A DNA stretch of 12,681 nucleotides from Echinostoma caproni. Its lineage: Eukaryota > Platyhelminthes > Trematoda > Plagiorchiida > Echinostomatidae. Both the position numbers and the translations under genes were made by a program. This document shows, piece by piece, positions 1 to 8,318 of this stretch; within the stretch, counting starts at the first letter, position 1; every line of letters starts with the position of its first letter. The DNA is taken from positions 10,760 to 23,440 of the forward strand of contig UZAN01048777.1 of assembly GCA_900618425.1 (NCBI GenBank), read 5' to 3'. Below the pieces are notes generated by a model. That model was not told the DNA's origin. It searched no databases and saw only the letters and a list, made by a program, of their open reading frames with translations.

Positions 1-930
1 GCCTTCCCTCAGTGGTGCGAAACTTTGTGAGACTAGTTAACCCTCTCCTAACTACGTCCCATCTATCCTGCACAGTGCACTCCGGAGACATCGGGTATCA
101 GCTGATGGTATTTGCAGCTTGTATCAATTCTATGTCGTTTATGCGACTATAGAGACGCATAAAAGTACGTCCGTGTCTATAATGGCTAACCATCAGTCTA
201 AAGCGAAGAACTTCGTGGTCACTTTTGCCCAGTGGTTCTTCCATGNCCTTGTGAAAACCAGGTCTAGCAGCGAGAGTCTCTGTTGTCCTCGGTATCTGGT
301 TGCTGTCAGAGCTCTCTTGTAGAAACTGCAAGAATGCAGCCCCTGTGGATCCCGTAGGTGCATACCCCATTGACCATGCTACCTCCGGAAAATTTAAGTC
401 GCCAGTGATGACAAAACGATGGTATTTCGCCAGCGTTTGTTTTAGGACCATAAGCAGATCCGTATCTTCCTCTGGCATCGTATTCGGGGCTCTATATATA
501 CATACTACACCCACTTGCTTCCGCCCCATTTGAATGCAGCATCTTGTGGCTTGGATATTCGGAGTAGCTAACTCCAGCTGCACTGCCCTTTGGTTAAGGT
601 CAGCCTTGACGAGAAGCAGTACACCACCCCCTGTCTGCCGTCAGTTCTGTCCTGCCTCTAGCTTGTATACCCGCTTAAATGGGCAACGGGTTACTCCTGT
701 TTCAGCCATGATTCAGTAATGCTGACTATGTCTGATCCCCGGGTGCGTGCTCCTATTTCTCCCCACTTCCCACTAATACTACAAGCATTGGTGTACCACA
801 CTGTGATACTTTCTGCTTTTAGATTTAGCCTATCTAGAGCATCAGAATCCTCGGGCGTAATACTCGAGGAGTCACCTCGTTTTTTTCTATAACGTTGATT
901 GTGGGCATGGTTTCGGCTACCTATGACAGT
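1..930 (-). pseudogene. Element A ORF2 start: APE-type endonuclease domain (broken)
   Basis: ORF2 begins near 930 with a basic stretch (RYRKKRGDSSS), which has a counterpart in element B (KYSIKKRNGSS, near 6040). The endonuclease follows: the Asn motif NACS at 778-789 in the context WYTNACSISGKWGE, then ITESW. After a stop and a frameshift, the longest open piece is 98-583. That piece holds GDLN (usual form GDFN), IYRAP and the catalytic SDH triad at 215-223. Compared with element B, about 14 residues are missing exactly at the N at base 246. Downstream of 98 the reading continues in another frame (RWDVVRRGLTSLT) to the window edge. The domain would have nicked target DNA to prime reverse transcription. 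Family assignment is secure; activity is not possible in this copy. Confidence 0.85.
246..246. other. Single N in endonuclease of element A
   Basis: The unresolved base lies where about 42 nt of endonuclease coding sequence, present in element B, are absent. It is probably an unsized assembly join. Confidence 0.6.
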
Positions 931-1021
931 CCTTTTTTGACTTGACCTATATTCGTTACTCTGAGGCCTGACACTAGACTAACAAGATCTTCCAGGTCTG
1001 CTGCCCCGCTGGAGCCCCCAT

Positions 1022-2266
1022 TCACCACGACTGACTTGTGCAGAATTGTGTTGGCCACTGATGTGGCCCAGCTGCGGGATCCAGTTTACCTTTCCTGTGT
1101 TTCCAGGGGTCCTGTCTTGTGGTCAAGATGCTGTTCCTTGCAGGAGTAGTTATCTCTTTGTCTACTTTCGTGCTCCTCTGTTTTACATGCTCAGTTTCCA
1201 GGGCAGAAGCTATGTTTTTGGGAGCTACCTGGATTTTCTTGGCTTTTGGTACCTCTTTGACTTGAGGTAACGCCCGCTGTAAGACACTCCTTGCCTTTGG
1301 CGTGGATTCACTCGAAGGTGATACTTTCGGCTTTACGGCCGGCTTAGTCGCGCTGGAGACGCTACTTATAGGCTCCTGTGTGCCGGCTGTTACCTTGGTT
1401 TTATGGAGCTCCCCGATTCTTTGTAACTTGACTTCAGGTTTGCAAACCGCACTCCCCGTCGGTTTTGTCACAGTCGGAAAAGGGGTCTATAAACCAGTGT
1501 AACATTGTCTGGGGTAATCCCTACAGCCCCCCGAGTAACGGTTTCGACAACTGTGGCTCTCGACAGTAGCATATCCCTAGCATGCATCCTGCCGAATGTC
1601 ACCAGTAGGGGTCGTGGGTGCAGTGCCTTTTCTCTCTCTCTCAGTCCCACCCTGTGACACTTTACAGTGCTCGTTGCGGGGGACATTCTCACCAGGCGAA
1701 GAACATCCTGCACATACCTACGGTCCATCTCACGGCGAGATTTGCCATCTCTGATCGTGGGTTTGGCGCAATTATGGAGCAGCAAGTTCTTCGCCCGACC
1801 TAGAAAAGACAGGTTTGTCTGCTTCATGAGAGCCAGCTCCTTTTCTGGGGGCTCCAAACTTAAGCCTATCTTTCAGCTCCTTTGTCTCTTCTGTTTTCGT
1901 TTTCGGCGTTGTACACAGAGGTTTCTCCACCCTTTTGACTTTCTTTGCTTCAGGTTTTCTTACACTTTCCTCTACATGAGCAGAAAGCACTTTAGGCTGT
2001 GCAGGCCCCGCTGCTTTCTCCCCATCTAACGGTCTTAGTTTGCCCTTGAGAATGCGCGAGCATTCTTCGGCTAGTGCCATACAATGAACACAAATCCACT
2101 CGATATACAGACCATAAGCCTTCCTGGTTAACTTCGAACACCCCTGATAGTACCAGAGTTGACAACAATCACACTGTATACCCTCGGCAGCATCCTGACT
2201 GAATTTACCAGACTGATTTGCAAATTTATAGCTAGCAATTGCCATATAAATTACAAATGTAAACAA
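1022..2266 (-). pseudogene. Element A ORF1: degenerate PHD finger plus RNA-binding-like domain
   Basis: Three open pieces in different frames (1772-2266, 1468-1857, 1022-1471) together follow the ORF1 order seen in element B. The first contains the second half of a PHD-like finger (GIQCDCC, then WICVHC) and the shared tail EECSRILKG. The first Cys pair is gone and the His ligand of the YHEKC motif in B is replaced (YYQGC), so the finger is unlikely to bind zinc normally. The second piece carries the RNA-binding-like domain (RAKNLLLHN, then RPLLVTFGRMHARDMLLSRA). The third is Lys/Pro/Ser-rich and low in complexity, as expected of a basic nucleic-acid-binding tail. Frameshifts lie near 1850 and 1480. 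The start at 2266 is uncertain, since an in-frame ATG also occurs at 2245. The role, chaperoning element RNA, is inferred from the family. Confidence 0.75.
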
Positions 2267-2301
2267 AAGGTTTCTTTCACACTATAAAAGATACGTACCG
2301 T

Positions 2302-2328
2302 ACAGTTCACTTCAGTTCTCACAGGACG
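2302..2328 (-). promoter_or_regulatory. 5' leader motif shared with element B
   Basis: On the plus strand this reads ACAGTTCACTTCAGTTC followed by ACAGGACG. Element B has a matching block at 7794-7832 with the same two ends around a slightly longer middle. Both lie upstream of ORF1. CR1-like elements carry internal promoters in their leader, so this is a candidate part of that promoter. That role is inference. Confidence 0.4.
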
Positions 2329-2490
2329 AATTGTGACTGTTGCCAATCGCCCGTCCAGTTCCTTGTGTTGTCGGAGGTTTTGTTGGCTTCCAACACTTCG
2401 AGTCAATAGTAGTTTCTGTAAGGCAGAATGTTAGTGTGCAGTATCAGAACCCCTATAGTATTTCGGAAAGTAAAGCTTAACGATTAACTT

Positions 2491-3110
2491 TCAACACTCA
2501 ACTTCGGGAAATACCTCTGCCCAGCATTCATCCAGCCTTCTCTTGAAAGATTCGACATTATTACAGTTAACCAATGCTTCAGGTAATTTATTCTACAGTG
2601 GTATACCTCTGCTTGTGAAGAACCTAGCTCGCAAATTTAGTCTAAAATGACTTCTTTCCAATCTAAGTTGATGCCCCATCGTGCCCCTGGCAAGAACAAA
2701 CGAAAATGCGTTTTGGAACGTTAGAACCGAAAGCCCTTTGACAATCCTAAATGTCTCTATAAGGTCACCCTGCATGCGTCTGCGGGCCAAGGAGAACAGG
2801 TCCAGGTCCCTCAGTCGTTGGAGGTATCCCTTGTCTTATGGCCTGCTACCATTCTAGTTGCTAAGCGCTGTACTTTCTCAAGACAGCGTTCGTCCTGTTT
2901 AAAATAAGGTGCTTATGCTTGTACGCAATATTCTAAATGAGGACGGTACAAAAACCTCGGGTCTTCTGCAACTTACAGCAGCACAACCTGAAAAGTTCCT
3001 GTCGAGCTTTATTAGCCGTACGCTTGCATTGCAGGGATGGCCTGAAGTCGTTCGTGATCATTATCCCTAGATCCTTTGCCTCAGAGACATGCTGCAGATG
3101 TGAAGCGGTT
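2491..3110 (-). pseudogene. Element B ORF2: C-terminal (post-RT) domain
   Basis: The stretch starts with SEAKDLGIMITNDF, the usual entry into the CR1 C-terminal domain, followed by ANKARQELF. After frame breaks it continues with ECLEKVQR, and then RRMQGDLIETFRIVKGL at about 2790 in a long open frame. It ends with FKRRLDECWAEVFPEVEC and a TGA at 2491-2493. A TAG replaces the Trp expected in the PLWNKLP motif near 2595. Frames change near 2810 and again further upstream. This domain is characteristic of CR1/Jockey-type ORF2 and helps fix the clade. The ORF2 end is well supported, because the motif order up to the stop agrees with elements C and D. Confidence 0.85.
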
Positions 3111-3857
3111 CTTCAACCGACTGTTTCGCATCAGCTGTTTTCTCTTCTTGCCTCTTGTTCGTCTCGAAGTTCCCTGATAGATCCATTCAAGCTGGTCGTG
3201 ATTATCAACTCACGTACCAGAAGGCCTTTCACCCTACAGTGGTGATTAGGAACAGGACGGGTTCAGTTTCCAACCCATCATGCATAACTGAGGATTATCA
3301 TGGTTATCATGGTTACATAACCGTGGAATAGCTATTAGAACCATCAAAGTTCAGATATCAAGTAGCCATTTAGCCTCTCGATCAGGTAGCTAAATCTACC
3401 GCTATGGTTTTTCCNAGGACCCTTATCCACCGGACACAATCAAGTGTACCGTAGAGATTTAGCAGTCCGCCATTAGTTGGCGATAGCTATACTCTGGGCA
3501 AGTGTCTTTATTGGATATAGCAACTTGGACGTTTCCAGGATTAAGTTTTGCGTTAACTATTAGCGTTCTTTTAATGAGCTCGAAAAGCGTGCACCGCCAC
3601 AATTCCCCACGGTGAGCTCTGTATCGCACGCTTTCGTTGCATTGATCAGATCTACTTTCAGGTTTCCGCTGCCGTTGCTTAAATATCAGCCTAGGCCTAG
3701 CCAAATCTACTTCCAACCTTTTGGAAGATTCAGAATATATCGCTTTCCACAAACCCAATCCTTGGTTCTGTTTCCTATTGGGACAGATATTGAAAACAGA
3801 CGTGAACAAACATTAGTGATAGGTTCTGACGAACATCAGCAAACATCGAGTCACTAA
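3111..3857. other. Insertion of unknown type inside element B ORF2
   Basis: RT reading stops after KCQLLTVRANDDTRG (about 3858-3900) and resumes at SEAKDLG (about 3080). In CR1 elements these motifs are normally separated by only a few tens of residues, so roughly 0.65-0.75 kb looks foreign. Neither strand gives a protein I recognise; the longest frame (minus, 3459-3809) shows no domain and has unremarkable composition. Small features seen are a tandem TTATCATGG pair at 3295-3312 and ATTTAGC/GCTAAAT inverted arms near 3368-3397. An N lies at 3415. It could be a SINE or another short insertion, or unrelated sequence brought in at an assembly join. Boundaries are approximate. Confidence 0.45.
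3415..3415. other. Single N inside the insertion in element B
   Basis: This is one unresolved base within non-coding sequence. By analogy with the other three N positions it may be a scaffold join, which would make the surrounding insertion partly artefactual. Confidence 0.45.
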
Positions 3858-4803
3858 AGATGTATCACACCTCTCGTGTCATCATTGGCTCTTACGGTCA
3901 AGAGCTGACACTTACCTAGATTCATTGGTAGATTCCACTTGTCCGACCACCTTCGAACTGTTTCTAGATCCTGTTCCAGTCCCTCTCCAGCTAACTTTAT
4001 ATCATCAGGGAACATAAATCAAGGATTTTGAAGATAATTCGCAAGGTCGTTAATGTAGATAATAGCGGACCCGAAACCAATCCCTGTGGGACACCACTCA
4101 ATGTTCCCTCAGTTTCGGTTGTATAATCTCCAACTCTCACACTGAATGTGCGACAGCTGAGAAATTGTCTAATCTATTCTCTTACCTTACCTAGAATCCC
4201 CACTGTCTGCATTTTTAGATCCAGAAGCTGATGACTGACTGAGTCGAAAGCTTTGCTGAAATCTAGGTAGCAAACCTCCACTTGACAACCTGTGTCCATT
4301 CATTTTGTAACTATGTCTAGAAATGCCACAAGGTTGGTTAGACACGACCCTTTCTCAATGATTCCATCCTAAGCTTCAGTCAGAAGCCTATGCGCAATCA
4401 GATAGGAACATATTTGTTTGTTGACCATCCCCTCTAGACACTTGCAGAAGACCGAGGTTAAACTTACCGACCTATATCTGCAAACTTTACGTTTGAGGTC
4501 TAACTTGTGAATGGTCACTACGGTTGCAGCTTTCCAGTCCTCTGGAAGCCTGCAAGTACCAATGGAGTCCTAAAATAACTTGAAGACAGGTCCCGCCAAT
4601 GAGCTTGCTAGAGACTGAATCACGGCAGGATGCAATCCATCCGGTCCTGCTGCTTTATGCCTATTTAAGGCGTTGAGCTCTCGGACCACCGATGTTGAAC
4701 TCTGTGAAATGCTCCCTTGTTCTAACCAGGCTGCAGTCCACAGTCTGTTCTGCCGTTGGTAGCCGATAAATTCCCTTGAAAACGGTAAGGAGTGCGTCTG
4801 CAT
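3858..4803 (-). pseudogene. Element B ORF2: reverse transcriptase fingers and palm (broken)
   Basis: RT motifs appear in the expected order. They are LNALNRHKAAGPDGLHPAV (about 4620-4680), LPEDWKAATVV (about 4510-4545), SVSLTSVFCKCLE (about 4440-4480), NLVAFLD (about 4315-4335), and the first palm motif CYLDFSKAFDSV with DFSKAFD at 4243-4263. Then come GTLSGVPQG (about 4083-4110) and the catalytic box, here FPDD at 4001-4012 where FADD is usual. WSDKWNLPMNLGKC follows. The two metal-binding Asp of the box are kept, but a TGA lies just before it, other stops lie near 4569 and 4374, and a frameshift follows GVPQG. The enzyme would have copied element RNA at the nicked target. Confidence 0.9.
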
Positions 4804-4862
4804 TTTCCTGGTCGGTGGTGGCCATTAGGCATTCCATTACCTCCATTGTAACTACTCCCTCC

Positions 4863-5186
4863 TTAATTTTTTTTGTTTGCCTGCACATATGCATAAAACC
4901 TTTTCGGGTTATGTCTTACGTTTTGCGCTAACTTTTTCTCATGTTCATACTCCGCCTCCCTTTGAAGGGATTGTGCTCTGTTGCGTGCCCTCTTGAAGTT
5001 CGGTTGCGCATCGGCAGTCCGGTACGCCCTAAAACGGGCCCAGCATCTCCTTCGGACTACTAGTGCCCGATCTACCTGTGACTTCCACCAGGCTGGTCGT
5101 TGCCAATTGCTCCTAGGTTTCAAGGGTGCAAACCTATCGGTCAATCTAAGCAGCCCTATCTTAATGACAGACCATCGCTCATCCAA
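4863..5186 (-). pseudogene. Element B ORF2: endonuclease-RT linker
   Basis: A frame of 107 codons is rich in Arg, Lys and Trp. It contains LKPRSNWQRPAWWK, a run of basic residues and RHNPKRFYAYVQANKKN. The PA-W-(basic) and NPK-F-Y-YV signatures are typical of the segment joining endonuclease to RT in CR1-type ORF2 proteins. Element D has a matching stretch ending FFNHVQANFKLP (about 11010). It is separated from the endonuclease by a frame change near 5200-5290 and from the RT by further frame changes near 4700-4860, so this is a decayed segment and not a gene. Confidence 0.8.
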
Positions 5187-5287
5187 CGTTGGCTCGGAAG
5201 CTAGTGGCCTCCAATCTACGTGCTCTGCGGCCCCTTTTAGGGAGCAACGTTTATACGGCTATATCACCGTTTAAGTGGGGCAGCCGG

Positions 5288-5983
5288 TTAGCTGTGTTTC
5301 ATGGGTGATACTAACCTCAGTACCCTATGGTCACTCTTACCCAGTGGATTCTCTACTGCTACCTCACTTATGTCCGATAAATACCGCGTTATAACCAAGT
5401 ACAGGACGGAGGACCTCTGCTGGTTGCGAAACCTTGTGGCCTGCATGATATGCTGAATGAGCGCATGCTCATGTAGCCATGTTAGAAAGCTTTCTCCCTT
5501 TGTCCAAACGGGAGCCTCTCCTTCTACCCAACAGATCTCCGGAAGATTGAAATCTACCAGAATTAGGATCCTTTGGGTCCTCGATATGAATTCCTGCATT
5601 GTAGAAAGTAGTTCCATACCTTCTGTGGGTTCCGCCTGGGGTGCGCGATAGACTAGTAGCACTCCTAACGGTCGTCTTCCCAAGAGGATACTACTCGTCT
5701 TGGCTTGAATATTAGGTGTTGCCAGCTTTACTGGTGAGTCCCATTGAGTGTAAGCGGCGTTGACCAGCAGGAGTACTCCTCCGCGTTGTCTGCCACCCAT
5801 TCTATCTTGCCTATAAGCCCAGTAGTCTCTGGGCTTCTCTACATCTTGTTCATGCCGCATCCAAGTTTCAGTGATAGCTGTTATCACCGAGTCTTGGGTG
5901 CGCGTCGCCAACTCTCCCCATTTTCCCCTAACACCGCAGGCGTTAGCGTACCACATAATGACGGTGTCCACTTCCACCTTCAT
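5288..5983 (-). pseudogene. Element B ORF2: APE-type endonuclease domain, uninterrupted frame
   Basis: This 231-codon open stretch spans the whole endonuclease. Key residues visible are Asn14 in WYANACG, Glu39 in ITETW, the Asp/Asn pair in LVDFN (residues 144 and 146; usual form GDFN, so the Gly is changed to Val), and SDH at residues 217-219. VYRAP and LATPNIQA are shared in some form with elements A and D. The frame continues upstream past the Met at 5983, and the true ORF2 start is probably nearer 6060 in another frame (TRKYSIKKRNGSS). A stop at 5288 follows a frame change just after the SDH motif. This is the best preserved catalytic domain in the window, but with the rest of ORF2 broken it cannot support retrotransposition. 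Confidence 0.9.
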
Positions 5984-6069
5984 ACAACTCTTCCCTAACG
6001 CTTGGGATGTATCGTCGGACGTAAGGCACGAGGAGCCATTACGTTTTTTGATACTATATTTGCGGGTAC

Positions 6070-7385
6070 AGGGCGATCAGGCTCCGTGAACGACCAGGCT
6101 ATACTCCCCACAGACTTCGTTTTGTCTTTGAGCGTTAAACCAAATTCTTCACCGATTCTTTTCGTGGGCGCTCGCTGCCTTCTAAGCATAGATAGTGTCC
6201 TACTCGTAGGAGAAGTTTCCTGAATATCACTTGCTACCACTGTGGCCCAAATAACGGACGCTGATTTGCCTTGCTATCAGCGACCGTGGACTCACCCATC
6301 CTTTTAACTCGTTCAGCCTTAGAGGGCTCTGACGGAGTTATCTTTAGTGGGCCGTCTACTCTTCTGTTTTCTTTCCAGGGGCTCCAGCTGGGGACTGCCT
6401 CGGCTTTTTACCCCTCCTGTTGTCACTTTTTGGCCCACCTGGCTTCGGTTTTATGGGTATGGACTTGCTCCACGGTGACCCAGCTGATAGACTTTGATGG
6501 ACCACCCTGCGTTGGCATGCCTCGCCCACTCCCACTCCATGCGCTATGGTTGCGTTTAGTTTGCTCAGGATAACTCTGGGCTTCCTTTGTTGCATTATTC
6601 CTGTTGCAGGAACAATGGGGATGACACCCCTTTGGGCGTGATGAACTGTACCAGGGGTAACGTTGATGCATTCCTTGGTGTTCATCTCCACTGCAACAGN
6701 TGTATGTGCTGCAAAATACTAGTATAGGCCTGGGTCTGGTTGTCTGGTTCTGCCTCCACAACCCAAACCTGTGGCACTTAACATAGGGCGTATTTGCCGG
6801 TTTACCCGCTAGTCGAAAAACATCTTGAACAAGTCTGCGATCCGCCTCTCGTCGCGCTTTTGTATCGCGAATCAATGGCTCCGCAAAGTTATGCAGCAAG
6901 ACGTTTCTCGTTTGAGTACTGCGTTGCAGTTCTTGGAGATCTTTCTCCAACTGTTCTATACGTGCAGTCACTTCTATCGACTCCAACGGTATAACCGTTG
7001 CCCCATTGAGTGGGTTCTTATCCTTTGTGCTCGTGATTTTCTACTTTCCATTGCTTTCCTTCATAGTATGTTTAACGCTAGGATTCATCGCCTCCACATG
7101 CTTCGCGGCTGGTCTCGGCTCGCGGGTATTTGAGGTTAGTGGTGAACTGGTGGTCACAGCCCCCACCAAGGCTCCTTTCAGAATGCGTGAACATTCTTCT
7201 ATCAGAGCCTCGCAGTGTGCGCATATCCACTTCAATTCTCGATGCTGAAGGTGCAGCGCATAGCACTGCTTCGACATCTTGGAGCATTTTTCGTGGTACC
7301 TTGAGCCACATCTATTACACTGGATACCATTAATAACCGCTCTACCACAACCCCTGGCTCCACACGTGTCAGGGTGCTGTACCAT
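6070..7385 (-). pseudogene. Element B ORF1: PHD finger, coiled coil, RNA-binding-like domain
   Basis: From the ATG at 7385, the first 58 residues hold a C4HC3 PHD-like set: Cys8, Cys13, Cys23, Cys26, His31, Cys34, Cys55, Cys58. A single in-frame stop (7041-7043) is followed in the same frame by a short heptad-like helix (IEQLEKDLQELQR, about 6935-6965) and the RNA-binding-like domain (TRNVLLHNFAEP, then YVKCHRFG and RPRPILV). The frame breaks at the N at 6700, where about ten residues expected from element A are absent. It resumes as AVEMNTKECINV and a Lys/Pro-rich tail with KPKPGGPK. The C-terminal part near 6070-6240 is in yet another frame. CR1 ORF1 proteins with PHD fingers are known; the detailed function of this one is inference. 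Confidence 0.8.
6700..6700. other. Single N in element B ORF1
   Basis: The base sits between RPRPILV and AVEMNTKE. Elements A and D have about 15 residues between the equivalent points, but only about five are present here. It is probably an unsized assembly join. Confidence 0.6.
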
Positions 7386-7793
7386 GGTTGCTTTAGTAAC
7401 AATGAATACAGATCACGTATCGTATGGGATAAACAATATATAGAAAAAACACTTCAAGTTGCAAATCCCTGGACAAAAATACTCAACCGAAAATGACTTA
7501 AGCCCTTGTTAAAACGGGACCAAAATTTCCCAAAAAGTAAAACTAGCCGACCAGTTGGGTCGACTGTACGATACAACGCCTGGGAAAAAGCCTATGAAAT
7601 ATGTACTAATATTTCACTCTAAACTATATGACTCTTTAAAGGTGTGGTCCTTTTGGGGTCACGAAACGAAACGAATAGTGAAAGTGGATATTTCACTATT
7701 TATAGTTTGAACTATCTATTGATATTCCACAATTAGCTGAGTAAAAATACTTTCAATCACGAGCACTTTGAAACTTAAAACCGGCGCTAACAT
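7386..7793 (-). other. Leader of element B between leader motif and ORF1
   Basis: About 400 nt of AT-rich sequence without a supportable gene. In element A the same two landmarks are only about 40 nt apart. The stretch contains a perfect hairpin (7674-7700), a short palindrome ATAGTT-TG-AACTAT (7702-7715), and ATATTTCACT repeated directly at 7609 and 7688. It could be an insertion in B, a deletion in A, or an intron-like segment. Nothing decisive is visible. Confidence 0.4.
7674..7700. repeat. Perfect 10-bp inverted repeat with 7-nt loop
   Basis: AATAGTGAAA at 7674-7683 and its exact reverse complement TTTCACTATT at 7691-7700 flank the loop GTGGATA. A second small palindrome follows two bases later. 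It might form a stem in the leader RNA or be part of an inserted sequence. No function is assigned. Confidence 0.7.
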
Positions 7794-7832
7794 ACAGTTT
7801 AGTTCAGTTCAGATCATTTCGGTTCCAGGACG
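7794..7832 (-). promoter_or_regulatory. 5' leader motif of element B
   Basis: The plus strand reads ACAGTTTAGTTCAGTTCAG near 7794, and the block ends with CCAGGACG. It matches the block upstream of element A ORF1 (2302-2328) at both ends. A TTCAG-type short repeat lies in the middle. It probably marks the 5' end region and internal promoter of this LINE family. That role is inference from its position and from conservation between the two copies. Confidence 0.4.
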
Positions 7833-7839
7833 TTGAAGT

Positions 7840-8318
7840 CTTCAAATATTTCACGATTCCTAATCTAGGTCCAATTATCCCATAACTTGGTTTGTCGGTT
7901 TTCGTTTGATGGGTAATGCTTGCTGACGAAAACTTGAGAGCACGACTCGCTAGTGAGGGGGATTCAATGGGGATTCAGGTAATTGAAAGGAGGAACCTGA
8001 GAGGGAAGATGGGAGGGGTGCAGCAACCGCTTGCAGTGCACAAATATGCGCATCTGGATGGTGAACACATTTTTACATGCACGCAAGTAAAATTTGCATA
8101 ATGTACGGCTAGAGATACGAAGGAAATTTATGACACTTCGTTTTCAAAAGCGTTTTGTTTTTTCATGTTTCCGTTTTGTTTTTGACTTTGTTTTATTTTT
8201 GCATGTACAAAAATACACAACATCAACAAAAATAATGACTCAATTCAGTTAGGATAAATGCATTTAAAACGAGAACGCGGTGGATGGAGAGATAGATGAA
8301 CAGATCGAGAGGGAGCAA
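7840..8318. other. Gene-free stretch: element C 3' UTR and flank
   Basis: No coding signal is supported here on either strand. The right part, just below the element C stop at 8319, is presumably its 3' untranslated region. It includes A-rich minus-strand sequence at about 8140-8230 (AAAATAAAAC, AAAAACAAAAC) that could be the old 3' tail. An imperfect palindrome TTTTTG...CAAAAA lies at 8196-8213. The left part (7840-8100) is G-rich on the plus strand, with GGGGATTCA repeated at 7957 and 7969, and may be host flank or the extreme 5' end of element B. Confidence 0.4.

Larger units (their letters stand above)
1..2330 (-). mobile_element. LINE element A, CR1-like, 5' half, cut by window edge
   Basis: This is a minus-strand non-LTR retrotransposon. 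Reading from high to low coordinates, it shows a leader motif (about 2302-2328), an ORF1 with a zinc-finger remnant and an RNA-binding-like domain, then the endonuclease part of ORF2. The element continues past base 1, so its RT is not in the window. Order and content match element B to the right, and the two proteins align along most of their length (for example LATPNIQA and GKSDH occur in both). Several frameshifts and stops show it is dead. The 5' boundary is inferred: it must lie between the leader motif and the ORF2 stop of element B at 2491. Confidence 0.85.
2400..7840 (-). mobile_element. LINE element B, CR1-like, near full length, inactive
   Basis: This is the most complete copy in the window. 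In order it shows a leader motif (7794-7832), a leader of about 400 nt, ORF1 with PHD finger, coiled coil and RNA-binding-like domain (about 6070-7385), and ORF2 with endonuclease (5288-5983), linker (4863-5186), RT core (3858-4803) and C-terminal domain (2491-3110). A stretch of about 0.7 kb (3111-3857) interrupts ORF2. Without the insert the element would be about 4.7 kb, plausible for a CR1. Its 3' end sits directly beside the 5' end of element A. The exact boundary, somewhere in 2330-2490, cannot be fixed by eye because no target-site duplication or clear 3' tandem repeat was seen. Confidence 0.85.

Noticed and set aside
119..719. Plus-strand open frames in this stretch and others at 1046-1502, 4981-5274, 6271-6573 and 11016-11415
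   Set aside because: They lie antisense to well-supported LINE coding sequence, show no domain, and are shadows of the minus-strand proteins.
2937..3245. Plus-strand frame of 102 codons with several Cys residues, considered as a zinc-finger protein
   Set aside because: The Cys spacing fits no finger family and part of it is antisense to the CR1 C-terminal domain (SEAKDLG, ANKARQELF).
3245..3290. GGTTCAGTTTCCAACCC, considered as a tRNA-like B box of a SINE
   Set aside because: The match to the B-box consensus is partial, and no A box or tRNA-like fold is visible at the right distance.
3459..3809. Minus-strand frame of 116 codons inside the insertion in element B
   Set aside because: No recognisable motif and ordinary composition. 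Its length is unremarkable for random sequence, so it is not called a gene.
7041..7385. PHD finger considered as part of a host chromatin gene
   Set aside because: It runs in the same frame into a LINE ORF1 RNA-binding-like domain and has a homologue at the same place in element A.
7916..8101. Plus-strand frame of 61 codons in the gene-free stretch
   Set aside because: Short, with no motif and no support beyond an ATG and a stop.
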